From the NCBI RefSeq assembly GCF_013415105.1, contig NZ_JACCDF010000002.1, forward strand, positions 124,001-188,000: a stretch of 64,000 bases of DNA, written 5' to 3'. The position numbers and the translations under genes were made by a program. The notes beneath the pieces were generated by a model, which saw only the letters and a program-made list of their open reading frames with translations, did not search any database and was not told the origin of the DNA. This DNA comes from Vreelandella salicampi (GTDB lineage Bacteria > Pseudomonadota > Gammaproteobacteria > Pseudomonadales > Halomonadaceae). This document shows positions 33,650 to 42,032 of this stretch, piece after piece; the stretch's first letter is position 1; each line of letters begins with the position of its first letter.

Positions 33650-33961
33650 CTACGACGATTGATGCTCTTCGTACAGTTCGGCTTTCGCATGGCGCATAAC
33701 ATCTTCACAGGCTTGCTGGTGGGCCAGCTGCGTAAGCAGCCGCTGAGTCAATTCAAACCCTTTCCCCAAGCAAGTATCCACTTCATCACGGCTAACAATA
33801 GGGGAAACGTCATAGTTGATTTTCAACGTTCGGCCGCCGCCTTCAAGCCGGTCGGCGATCCCTCTTAGCCGCCACGCGATTCGCTCTTTCCAGTTGGCTG
33901 ATTTTTCTGCGGTTTCGTTTACGCTAAACGTGCACTGCCATTGCGGTTTGTAGACCTTCAT
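33650..33961 (-). CDS. Hypothetical protein
   Basis: A 103-residue protein starting MKVYKPQWQCTFSVNETAEK. A basic amphipathic middle (ERIAWRLRGIADRLEGGGRT) precedes a helix-rich C-terminal half (LTQRLLTQLAHQQACEDVMR). AGCGGAGG stands before the ATG. No family recognised. The 392 bp between it and the sensor gene start (34354) contain only a possible short ORF and presumably the two divergent promoters. Confidence 0.65.
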   Translation of the reverse strand: MKVYKPQWQCTFSVNETAEKSANWKERIAWRLRGIADRLEGGGRTLKINYDVSPIVSRDEVDTCLGKGFELTQRLLTQLAHQQACEDVMRHAKAELYEEHQSS

Positions 33962-34200
33962 GGGAGAACCTCCGCTATTTATTTTGGAAAGAATGATCGA
34001 TCGTGATGCGTACTCCGTGTAAAAAACATACTGCCCTTCCATTGTACCGAAATTGTCGCCTAAGCTAAACAAACTATACGAGACGTTAACGGGGGAATCG
34101 ATTAGGCTAGCTTTCATGCCGGTAATGCAGTGCGAATAAGCATTCAAGAACAAGATGAAAAACGCTTTAAAAACAAGTGCTCGGTCGAAGGAAGGAACCA

Positions 34201-34364
34201 TGAACCCATCACCTGTCAGCCATCAACGCTTTTCTTTTGCCCGGCATGAGGAAGAAAAAATATTCTTCCTTTTGTCAGAAAAGCGGTTTTGCACTCAGGC
34301 GTGTGGCCTTTTTGCCCCAGCTCGCGAGCGGTACGGCAAGAGCGGGGACGTTAATGCCGATTAA
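34201..34364 (+). CDS. Possible short upstream ORF of the large sensor gene
   Basis: A 54-codon ORF (MNPSPVSHQRFSFARHEEEK) with a very good ribosome site (AAGGAAGGAACC before ATG). It ends at 34364, 11 bp past the start of the sensor gene, so its translation could couple to it. The protein resembles nothing I know. Confidence 0.3.
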
Positions 34365-37300
34365 AACGCGCGACTTAGTACAAGAAAGCTTACTCCTTTT
34401 GGTGGCAGCGTCATTGCTTTGCTTGGGCGCTGCCGGGTTGGCGTTGAACCTTTGGGATCGCCATTATGCGCTCGTCGCCAATGTGCTCGTTCCTGATGCG
34501 GCGCTTAGCGCGATGCTCTTTGGCGCGGGGCTTTTGGCCTCACTGCAGGGGTGGCGCTGGGCGCGTTATAGTGCCATGGTCACGCTCATTTTGCTGCTGC
34601 TGTATACCCTGATGCACAACGTGATGGCCGGGGGCGTCTCTGCATCGTGGGTTACCCAAGGGCGTCGTATGGCGACGCTTTCGACGTTGACCATGTTGCC
34701 GGCGGCGGTGAGTTTGCTCTGCGGGTTAACCTCGCACTGGCACCAACGGCTATGGCGGTTTTCCGGCGTGTTGCTGTTGGTGTTCGGCGTGCTGTCGTTT
34801 GGCACGTCATCGGGCTTGTGGCTGCAGAATGTGCTGGGCGCGGGTACGTTGGGGAGCTCTTCGCCATTGGTCGTTGTCTTCTTCGCCTTTTTGCTGGGGA
34901 TGGCAATGCTGCTCGCAAGCCAGCGCGAAAGCGAAAAAGCGCTTAACCTCGGGTCGCTGACGGTGGCGGCGTGTGTGGGCGGCGTAGCGCTGAGCAGTTT
35001 GGCGTGGCTGGTGCTCAGCCAGCAACAGCATGCCAATACGCAGCAGCAAGCGAGTTATTTGCTGGACAATATTCAGCTCAATGTTGAACAGGTGGTGGAA
35101 ACCAAATTGCGCTTGATGGGTCGGATGGCCGCGCGTTTGGAAGCGGCTGAAACGCAATTGGACCCCATCGTCATGGCGCAAGATGCGCGAAACTATCTGC
35201 GTGATACGCCTAGCATCGACGTCATTACGTTATTGGATGCCACCACTCGGCAACAAGAGTGGACGTTTGAGCGCACGCTTGCGCATACGCGCTGGCTGGA
35301 AGCGCAGCTAGGCCGGGATGTGATCAAGGCGTGGTTGAATGTACCGTTTGAACAGCCGCGGCTGTTGCTGCCAGATGCCAATCGCCCGGCCGCCGCGCTA
35401 CTGCTGATTCATTTGCCCGAGCACAACCAACAGCTGGTCACGGTGTTCGACCTCGCGACCTTGTTACACAGCGAGTTGAGTTTGGAGCTTGGGCCATTCC
35501 ATGTCGGTGTTATCCGTCAGGATGAAAGCCTATTCTTTCTGCACCCGACTGACATGGCAAATGACACTTCCCGTGCATTCCATTATCCGCTGGCTTCCCA
35601 AGCGGTGGGGTTGCCGGGAGGCATCCATTTACGATTAGAGGCGTACCCCGGGGGCCACCATAACTGGCAAACGGTCAATTTTGTGCCGATGGGGATTACC
35701 TTTGGCGGGTTGACGCTGAGTTGGCTATTGGCGTTTAGCCTCGGGGCGGTGAGCTTGACCTCAGCGCGCAGCCGAGAACTGGCCCAAGCGCGTCAGGCGC
35801 TCGAAGATCAGCAGCGCACGCAGCGCATGATTGCCCAAGATGCGCCGCTGGAAAGCATTTTGGAGGCGATTTGTCAGATGCTGGAGCGTCAGCTGCCAGG
35901 AGCTATCTGCTCGATCATGCTCGCTGATGGCGAGAAAAACCACTTGTACTTGGCCGCGGGTGAGGGGCTGCCTGCCCCTTATCGCAAGGCGATGACGTCC
36001 ATTCGCATTGGCATCGACTCCGGGGCCTGTGGCAGCGCGGCCTTTCTCCAAGAGCCGGTCATTTGTGCCGATATTGCTAGTGATGAGCGTTGGCAAGGCT
36101 ACAAAGATACCGCGTTGAAAAATGGCCTAAGAGCCTGCTGGTCGTACCCGGTACTTGGCGGTGATGGAAAGCTTTTGGGCACGTTTGCCACTTACTACCC
36201 AAGCGTTGCCGAACCGGATACTTTCCACCAAGTACTCATCGAAAAAGCCGCCGGGTTGGTGGCGCTAGCCGTCGAACGTGCCCAAGTGCGGCGCTCACTT
36301 CAGGAGAGCGAACAGCGCTATCGTTCGCTGTTTGTGCACCATCCGGATGCGGTATTCTCGCTTGATTTAGACGGGCGTTTTCTCACCGCAAACGCGACTT
36401 GTGGCGCGATTACCGGCTACGCCCCCGAAGAGATGTTGAGCCGCTCTTTTGTTGATTTTGTTCAGCCCGATGATATTGAACGGCTGACGCAGAACGTCAA
36501 TGCCGCCAAGCGAGGGCATGTTGAACGTTATGAGTTTGTGCTGCACGACCGCGACGGCCAAGCCCATGTGATTTCCATGATCAACACGCCGATCATCGTC
36601 AATGGCAAAATCGAGGGTGTTTATGGCATTGGCCAAGACATCACCGCGAATCGTGTCCAGCAAACGCAGCTACGCACGCTAGAACGGTGTGTTGAGGCGA
36701 GCGTCAACGGTATTGTGATTGCGGATGCCACGCAGCCGGACCAGCCGATTATTTACGCCAACAGCGCTTTCAGTCACATGACCGGCTACTCCCAAGATGA
36801 GATTATCGGTCGTAACTGTCGGTTTTTACAGGGGGAAGAGAGCGACACTCAGGTAGTGTCGCGCATCCGAGGGCACGTAAAAGCACAGCGCGATATTCAT
36901 GTCACGCTGTGTAATTACCGCAAAGACGGCACACTATTCTGGAACGATTTGTACATTGCGCCGGTGCGTGACGACGCGGGGCTCGTCACCCACTTTGTTG
37001 GGGTGCAGCATGATATTACCGAGCATAAAGCCTTTGAGGCGCGCTTGGCCCATCTTGCTTCCCACGACGCCTTGACGCGTCTGCCCAACCGCTCGCTGTT
37101 TGAAGAGCGCTTGTTGGCCGAGTTCAGTGCCTCTCAGCGTCGCGGTAAACAGGTTGCCGTGTTATTCGTGGATCTGGATGAGTTTAAGCCGATCAACGAT
37201 AATTTAGGCCACGCGGTTGGTGATCAGTTACTGATTGAGGTGGCGCAGCGACTTCTCACTGCGGTGCGGCCAAAAGATACCGTGGCACGCCTAGGCGGTG

Positions 37301-38376
37301 ACGAGTTTGTAATCTTGCAGGCCGATGTTCACGACGACATCCATGTCATGGGCGTTGTCGAGCGCATGTTGCCCGCCCTGGCACAGCCATACTGCATTGA
37401 TGACCAAGAGCTTTATCTCACCGCGAGCATCGGCATTGCCATGAGTCAGCCCAGCACAATACATCCGCAGGCGTTGATTCAGCAGGCTGACATGGCGATG
37501 TATCAGGCCAAGCAGCAGGGGCGTAACGCGTACCATTGGTTTAACCACACGCTAACCGATAGCGTGAGTGAGCGCATGGTGCTGCGTAATGACCTGCAGG
37601 AGGCCATTGATAATGAAGGCTTTGAGCTCTACTACCAGCCGCTGATTAACCGCGAAGGGCAGCTCTCCGGGGTGGAAGCGCTGTTGCGCTGGCCGCATCC
37701 GGAAAAAGGCTTTATTCCCCCGGCGCGTTTTATTCCGCTGGCGGAGGCGACGGGGCAAATTATGCCCATTAGCGAGTGGGTGCTAACGCGCGCCTGCCGG
37801 GATATGCAAACGCTTGCTGATCAAGGTTATGGCGCGGTGAAAGCCGCGGTCAATTTATCGCCGCTGCAGTTTCACCGTGCGAACTTCTTGGCCACGCTAC
37901 GCGCCACCTTGGATGCCACAGGCTTGCCCGCCGAACAGTTGGAGCTTGAGCTGACCGAAGGCATTTTGTTGGATAACACCGAAGCGGCGATTGATACGCT
38001 GCACGCGCTACGTAGTATGCATATTCCCGTGGCGATTGATGATTTCGGTACCGGGTTCTCTAGTCTCAGCTACCTGAAAAACTTGCCCATCAGTACGGTA
38101 AAAATTGATCGTAGCTTTATCAAAGAGTTACCCCATAGCGGTGATGACGCGGCGATCGTGCAGGGGATTATTTCCATGGCACACCACCTGGGATTGAATG
38201 TCGTGGCAGAAGGCATCGAAACGCCGCCGCAGCATGAGCGTTTGATGGAATATCAGTGCGATATTTTCCAAGGCTTCGGTTTGGCCAAACCCATGCCGCT
38301 GGACAAGCTAAAACACTTTCTGCAGGGCTTGGAACACACGCCTATCACGCTGGAAACAAAGGTTTCGTCACCGTGA
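34354..38376 (+). CDS. Membrane GAF-PAS-LOV-GGDEF-EAL c-di-GMP signalling protein
   Basis: A 1340-residue sensor. Residues 1-~225 hold about seven membrane helices; ~230-440 are probably extracytoplasmic; a further helix is at ~445-470. Then come GAF (~495-645), PAS (~650-770) and a LOV domain with the flavin motif GRNCRFLQGEE, Cys822 being the adduct cysteine, and NYRKDGTLFWNDLYIAPV. GGDEF follows with an intact RLGGDEF (residue ~981) and an I-site RPKD. EAL is intact too (EALLRW at 1108, DDFGTGFSSLSYL, KIDRSFI). Blue light could therefore bias synthesis or hydrolysis of c-di-GMP. The start is uncertain; 34246 is another ATG but lacks a ribosome site. Confidence 0.9.
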   Translation: MPIKTRDLVQESLLLLVAASLLCLGAAGLALNLWDRHYALVANVLVPDAALSAMLFGAGLLASLQGWRWARYSAMVTLILLLLYTLMHNVMAGGVSASWVTQGRRMATLSTLTMLPAAVSLLCGLTSHWHQRLWRFSGVLLLVFGVLSFGTSSGLWLQNVLGAGTLGSSSPLVVVFFAFLLGMAMLLASQRESEKALNLGSLTVAACVGGVALSSLAWLVLSQQQHANTQQQASYLLDNIQLNVEQVVETKLRLMGRMAARLEAAETQLDPIVMAQDARNYLRDTPSIDVITLLDATTRQQEWTFERTLAHTRWLEAQLGRDVIKAWLNVPFEQPRLLLPDANRPAAALLLIHLPEHNQQLVTVFDLATLLHSELSLELGPFHVGVIRQDESLFFLHPTDMANDTSRAFHYPLASQAVGLPGGIHLRLEAYPGGHHNWQTVNFVPMGITFGGLTLSWLLAFSLGAVSLTSARSRELAQARQALEDQQRTQRMIAQDAPLESILEAICQMLERQLPGAICSIMLADGEKNHLYLAAGEGLPAPYRKAMTSIRIGIDSGACGSAAFLQEPVICADIASDERWQGYKDTALKNGLRACWSYPVLGGDGKLLGTFATYYPSVAEPDTFHQVLIEKAAGLVALAVERAQVRRSLQESEQRYRSLFVHHPDAVFSLDLDGRFLTANATCGAITGYAPEEMLSRSFVDFVQPDDIERLTQNVNAAKRGHVERYEFVLHDRDGQAHVISMINTPIIVNGKIEGVYGIGQDITANRVQQTQLRTLERCVEASVNGIVIADATQPDQPIIYANSAFSHMTGYSQDEIIGRNCRFLQGEESDTQVVSRIRGHVKAQRDIHVTLCNYRKDGTLFWNDLYIAPVRDDAGLVTHFVGVQHDITEHKAFEARLAHLASHDALTRLPNRSLFEERLLAEFSASQRRGKQVAVLFVDLDEFKPINDNLGHAVGDQLLIEVAQRLLTAVRPKDTVARLGGDEFVILQADVHDDIHVMGVVERMLPALAQPYCIDDQELYLTASIGIAMSQPSTIHPQALIQQADMAMYQAKQQGRNAYHWFNHTLTDSVSERMVLRNDLQEAIDNEGFELYYQPLINREGQLSGVEALLRWPHPEKGFIPPARFIPLAEATGQIMPISEWVLTRACRDMQTLADQGYGAVKAAVNLSPLQFHRANFLATLRATLDATGLPAEQLELELTEGILLDNTEAAIDTLHALRSMHIPVAIDDFGTGFSSLSYLKNLPISTVKIDRSFIKELPHSGDDAAIVQGIISMAHHLGLNVVAEGIETPPQHERLMEYQCDIFQGFGLAKPMPLDKLKHFLQGLEHTPITLETKVSSP

Positions 38377-38693
38377 CAGCGGTAAAGCAGACGTGGTACT
38401 TGTATTTATTGGAATGCCAGCGTGGCACCTACGTGGGCATTACCAATGATCTTGCCAGGCGTTATCGGGCCCACTGCGAGGGCAAAGGCGCGCGTTATAC
38501 CCGCGCCAACCCACCCCAAGCGTTACTCGGTGCGCAGCCGTTTGCCGACCGCGCTGCGGCGAGCCGCGCTGAGTATGCGCTGAAACAAAAACGCCCCGAG
38601 CAAAAGCGCCACTGGGCCGCCGAGTGGCGCTGCCCTAATTTTTTCGATTGCGAGGTGATAAAAGACGGTCATGCTGACGTTTCACAGCGATAA
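38373..38693 (+). CDS. GIY-YIG nuclease-superfamily protein (UPF0213/YhbQ-like)
   Basis: A 106-residue single-domain GIY-YIG protein: WYLYLLECQRGTYVGITNDL, RYRAHCEGKGARYTR and AEYALKQ. The start is a GTG at 38373 that overlaps the sensor stop (GTGA), so translation is coupled. Biological role of this family is poorly known; DNA nuclease activity is suspected. Confidence 0.88.
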   Translation: MTAVKQTWYLYLLECQRGTYVGITNDLARRYRAHCEGKGARYTRANPPQALLGAQPFADRAAASRAEYALKQKRPEQKRHWAAEWRCPNFFDCEVIKDGHADVSQR

Positions 38694-39711
38694 GACAAGC
38701 TTACGACAGGCGAATACCGAGCTTCACGATGGCGTGTTGGTCACGCCGTTTGAAAGCCCCGAGCGGGTGGCGTTGATTCTTGCCCATCTCAAACGATCAC
38801 AGTTAGGCGAGATTCGCGCGCCGCACGCTTACGGGCTGGCGCCGGTGCTTGCCATCCACGATAAGGGCTATGTGGATTTTCTTGAAAGCTGCTGGCAGCG
38901 CTGGCAAGCAGCGGGTCACGCCGGCGAAGCGATGGTGAACATCTGGCCCGCACGCACAATGTGCGGTGATCGCATCCCCGAGGCAATCAGCGGGCAGTTG
39001 GGCTACTATGCGCTAGCGGCGGAAACCTCAATCACACAAGGCACGTTTGACGCCGCCATGGCGAGCAAAGACGTGGCGCTGGCCGCTGTCTCGCATACGC
39101 TTTCAAGCGGCAAGCCAAGCTTTGGCCTCTGCCGCCCGCCGGGCCATCACGCGGCGTCGGATCAGTTCGGCGGCTACTGCTTCTTCAATAACGCGGCCAT
39201 CGCCGCCCAGCACGCGCGGGACGCTGGCAAAACGCGCGTGGCGATTCTGGACGTCGACTTTCACCACGGCAACGGTACCCAACAGATTTTTTATGACCGT
39301 GAAGACGTGCTGTTTGTGTCGATTCACGGCGACCCGGCCGTGACGTTCCCGTATTACGCGGGCTATGCTGACGAGATCGGCAGCGGCGCTGGCGAAGGTT
39401 TTACTGTGAATTATCCACTGCCGCCGGGTACCGATGTGACCACGTGGCTGGCAACGCTGGATCAAGCGATGGCGCGTATCCAAGCGTTTGATCCTGAGCT
39501 TTTGGTGGTGTCGCTGGGCGTGGATATCTTCGAGGGCGACCCCATTAGCGCTTTCACCTTCAAAAGTGAGGATTTTGTGACGCTTGGTGAGCGCCTTGCG
39601 CAGCTGAAGCAGCCCACGACGTTCTTGATGGAAGGCGGCTATGCGGTGGAGGATATCGGCGTTAACGTGGTGAACGTACTGCGTGGTTTTAACGGCGAGA
39701 AGGCTGAATAG
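38671..39711 (+). CDS. Histone deacetylase family protein, probably acetylpolyamine amidohydrolase
   Basis: A 346-residue zinc hydrolase of the HDAC fold. The catalytic His pair is in RPPGHHAASDQFGGYCFFNN, the zinc ligands in DVDFHHGNGT and LGVDIFEGDP, and the C-terminal glycine-rich loop in MEGGYAVEDIG. Size and N-terminus (FHSDKTSLRQANTELHDG) fit bacterial acetylpolyamine deacetylases. Overlaps the preceding gene by 23 bp. A polyamine link agrees with speA nearby, but that is only context. Confidence 0.88.
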   Translation: MLTFHSDKTSLRQANTELHDGVLVTPFESPERVALILAHLKRSQLGEIRAPHAYGLAPVLAIHDKGYVDFLESCWQRWQAAGHAGEAMVNIWPARTMCGDRIPEAISGQLGYYALAAETSITQGTFDAAMASKDVALAAVSHTLSSGKPSFGLCRPPGHHAASDQFGGYCFFNNAAIAAQHARDAGKTRVAILDVDFHHGNGTQQIFYDREDVLFVSIHGDPAVTFPYYAGYADEIGSGAGEGFTVNYPLPPGTDVTTWLATLDQAMARIQAFDPELLVVSLGVDIFEGDPISAFTFKSEDFVTLGERLAQLKQPTTFLMEGGYAVEDIGVNVVNVLRGFNGEKAE

Positions 39712-39781
39712 CGCCGCCAGCGGATGACTTTTGCGCCAAATTCGGGCAGGCTAACGTCCTCATTGTTTTAGGGAGAAACAG

Positions 39782-40099
39782 GTGGCAGTTTATGGCGGTA
39801 TACAGGCGCGTGAACTGGGGTACTGGCTGGACGCGTTAATCAATGCAGCCTATGACCGGCGCTGCCCGCTTTCAAGCGTGCATGGCGGTTTTGCGCGTGC
39901 GCGTACCGCCCGGCAAGACCTCCTGGACATGGCGAGCCGCTACCGCAGCAACCAACAGAGCGCGGATGCCACCGCCGCCGCCCTTGGCCGCTGGTGCCAA
40001 CTCTATCTTACCGAAGACGAGTGGTATCAGCTGACCGGCGCGCGCCTGAGCCAAAGCGATACGCCAGCGGATTGGTTGCTTCGTCATCACGCTGGCTGA
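39782..40099 (+). CDS. Hypothetical protein
   Basis: A 105-residue soluble, helix-rich protein starting with GTG at 39782 (MAVYGGIQARELGYWLDALI), preceded by GGGAG. It contains one Trp-rich C-terminal part (RWCQLYLTEDEWYQL). No family recognised. It sits between the HDAC-like gene and ectD on the same strand. Confidence 0.6.
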   Translation: MAVYGGIQARELGYWLDALINAAYDRRCPLSSVHGGFARARTARQDLLDMASRYRSNQQSADATAAALGRWCQLYLTEDEWYQLTGARLSQSDTPADWLLRHHAG

Positions 40100-40213
40100 G
40101 GTACGTTGCATTATGGGGTTTTTCGGCTACCCTATTGTTCGCAGTCATAATCGCTCGCAGTCACATTGATTGACGTTTAATCATACCTTTTTGTTTTACA
40201 GGGAGTTGATTAG

Positions 40214-41191
40214 ATGACATTCAAAAACTTTCCTTTCCGCACCACTACCCAGAAACAGTACAGCGAAATGACCGACCTGCCCTCCGCGCAGCGTGCGCCG
40301 GTGCAGGATCTATACCCAACGCGTCTACGCTCAGCGCCGGACGCCCTCTGGCAGCCGCGCCAAGATGCCGTGGTCAAAGGCCGCGAACTTGACGGGCCGC
40401 TTACCCAGGCGCAACTTGACGAGTTTGAACGTAAGGGCTTTCTGTTCATTCCCAACCTGATTAGCGGTGAAGAGCTCGATGAACTGCGCCAAGAGATGAA
40501 GGCGTTGATGGAACACGACAACTTTCGCGAGCGCGATTTCAGCGTCACTGAGCCGGAAAGCCAGGAAATTCGCTCGCTGTTTGCCGTGCATTTCCTCTCT
40601 CAGCGCCTAGGCGAGCTAGCGAAAGACGCGCGACTGGCAGGAGCCGCCCGGCAAATTATCGGCGTCGACCCTTATGTCCATCAGTCGCGCATCAACTATA
40701 AGCCAGGCTTTGCCGGTAAGGGCTTCAACTGGCATTCCGATTTTGAGACTTGGCACGCCGAAGACGGTATGCCGCGCATGCACGCGGTTAGCGCTTCGCT
40801 GATTCTGACCGACAACCACGAGTTTAATGGCCCGCTGATGCTGATCCCCGGCTCGCACGAGACATTTGTGCCGTGCCTGGGCGAAACCCCGGCGGATAAC
40901 CACAAGAGCTCGCTGAAAGCCCAGCAGGTGGGCGTGCCTGGCCCCCAAGCGCTAACCCAACTGGTCAACGAACACGGTATTGAGGCGCCGAAAGGCAAGG
41001 CCGGCGGCTTGCTGCTGTTCGACTGCAACGTGTTGCATGCGTCTAACGCCAACCTTTCACCGGACCCGCGCAGCAACGTTTTTTTTGTCTATAACCGCCC
41101 GGATAACCACTGCCAAGCGCCCTTTGCCGCACCCAAGCGCCGCCCACGCTTTTTGGCGCACCAGCCTGGCGAGCAGTGGACGCCCAAATAA
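40214..41191 (+). CDS. ectD: Ectoine hydroxylase
   Basis: A 325-residue Fe(II)/2-oxoglutarate dioxygenase that converts ectoine to 5-hydroxyectoine. The EctD signature FNWHSDFETWHAEDGMPRMH is complete; it supplies His and Asp of the iron triad. The second His is in NVLHASNANLSP and the 2-oxoglutarate Arg in DPRSNVFFVYN. The gene stands alone, without ectABC, a layout known from Halomonas. GGGAG is upstream of the ATG. It points strongly to a halophilic, ectoine-making host. Confidence 0.97.
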   Translation: MTFKNFPFRTTTQKQYSEMTDLPSAQRAPVQDLYPTRLRSAPDALWQPRQDAVVKGRELDGPLTQAQLDEFERKGFLFIPNLISGEELDELRQEMKALMEHDNFRERDFSVTEPESQEIRSLFAVHFLSQRLGELAKDARLAGAARQIIGVDPYVHQSRINYKPGFAGKGFNWHSDFETWHAEDGMPRMHAVSASLILTDNHEFNGPLMLIPGSHETFVPCLGETPADNHKSSLKAQQVGVPGPQALTQLVNEHGIEAPKGKAGGLLLFDCNVLHASNANLSPDPRSNVFFVYNRPDNHCQAPFAAPKRRPRFLAHQPGEQWTPK

Positions 41192-41298
41192 ACGGGCGCT
41201 CAGCCGAAAACAGGGTGTGGCACCTTGGCAAAGGTGGGGTAGACTATTGCGTCTGTCGTTAAACGGCGGCACGCATTAGGAGAAGGAGACTACCCGCC

Positions 41299-41964
41299 AT
41301 GCGCTTTGTTCCACACTTTACCGATGGCCAGGCGTTTCCCCAGCCGCTGGGCAAAATCGTCTGCATCGGCCGCAACTACGCTGACCACGCCAAAGAGCTG
41401 GACAATCCCGTGCCCACCGAGCCGCTTTTGTTTATCAAGCCGGCTACCAGCGCGGTAGATCTGAGCCAGCCGCTAAATCCGCCGTTTTCGCGCGGGGAAG
41501 TCCACTATGAGATCGAGTTGGCACTGCTGGTAGGCGAGACGCTGACCGACGCTTCCCAAGACGAAGCCGAACGCGCCATCGTCGGCATCGGCCTTGCCAT
41601 GGATTTGACCCTGCGCGATGTGCAAACCCAATTGAAAGAGAAAGGGCATCCGTGGGAGATCGCCAAAGCCTTCGATGGCGCTTGCCCGTTATCACCATTT
41701 TTGCCGCTTGAGCGCGTTCCCAACTGGAACGCACTGGCGTTCACGCTGGACATCAACGGCGAAGAACGTCAACGCGGGGAAGGGGCTGACATGCTTTTCC
41801 CGGTGCCCACGTTGGTATCGGAAATGAGCCGCCACTTTACGCTCGAACCCGGTGACGTGATTTTAACCGGCACCCCCGTCGGCGTCGGCGAGTTACCCCG
41901 CGGCGCTTCCTTGCGCATGACGCTTACCGGCGGGCTGGAAGTCACCGGCACGGTGGTCGATTAA
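41299..41964 (+). CDS. Fumarylacetoacetate hydrolase family protein (YcgM-like)
   Basis: A 221-residue FAH-domain protein. KIVCIGRNYADHAKELDNPV is the family opening, and the metal-binding acidic residues appear in VHYEIELALLVG and GLAMDLTLRD. Ends with ILTGTPVGVGEL. Members act as acylpyruvate hydrolases or oxaloacetate tautomerases/decarboxylases. Two overlapping GGAGA ribosome sites precede the start. Confidence 0.9.
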   Translation: MRFVPHFTDGQAFPQPLGKIVCIGRNYADHAKELDNPVPTEPLLFIKPATSAVDLSQPLNPPFSRGEVHYEIELALLVGETLTDASQDEAERAIVGIGLAMDLTLRDVQTQLKEKGHPWEIAKAFDGACPLSPFLPLERVPNWNALAFTLDINGEERQRGEGADMLFPVPTLVSEMSRHFTLEPGDVILTGTPVGVGELPRGASLRMTLTGGLEVTGTVVD

Positions 41965-41993
41965 GGCGAATGTAAAAGCCGATATTCGAGGTC

Positions 41994-42032
41994 GTTATTC
42001 AAGAACGTTATTCAAGAACGTTATTCAAGATA
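41994..42032. repeat. 13-bp tandem triplication at the speA stop codon
   Basis: GTTATTCAAGAAC occurs twice, followed by GTTATTCAAGATA. On the minus strand the third unit contains the last codons and stop of speA; the other copies lie just beyond. Two units are identical, which suggests recent expansion. Confidence 0.85.
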
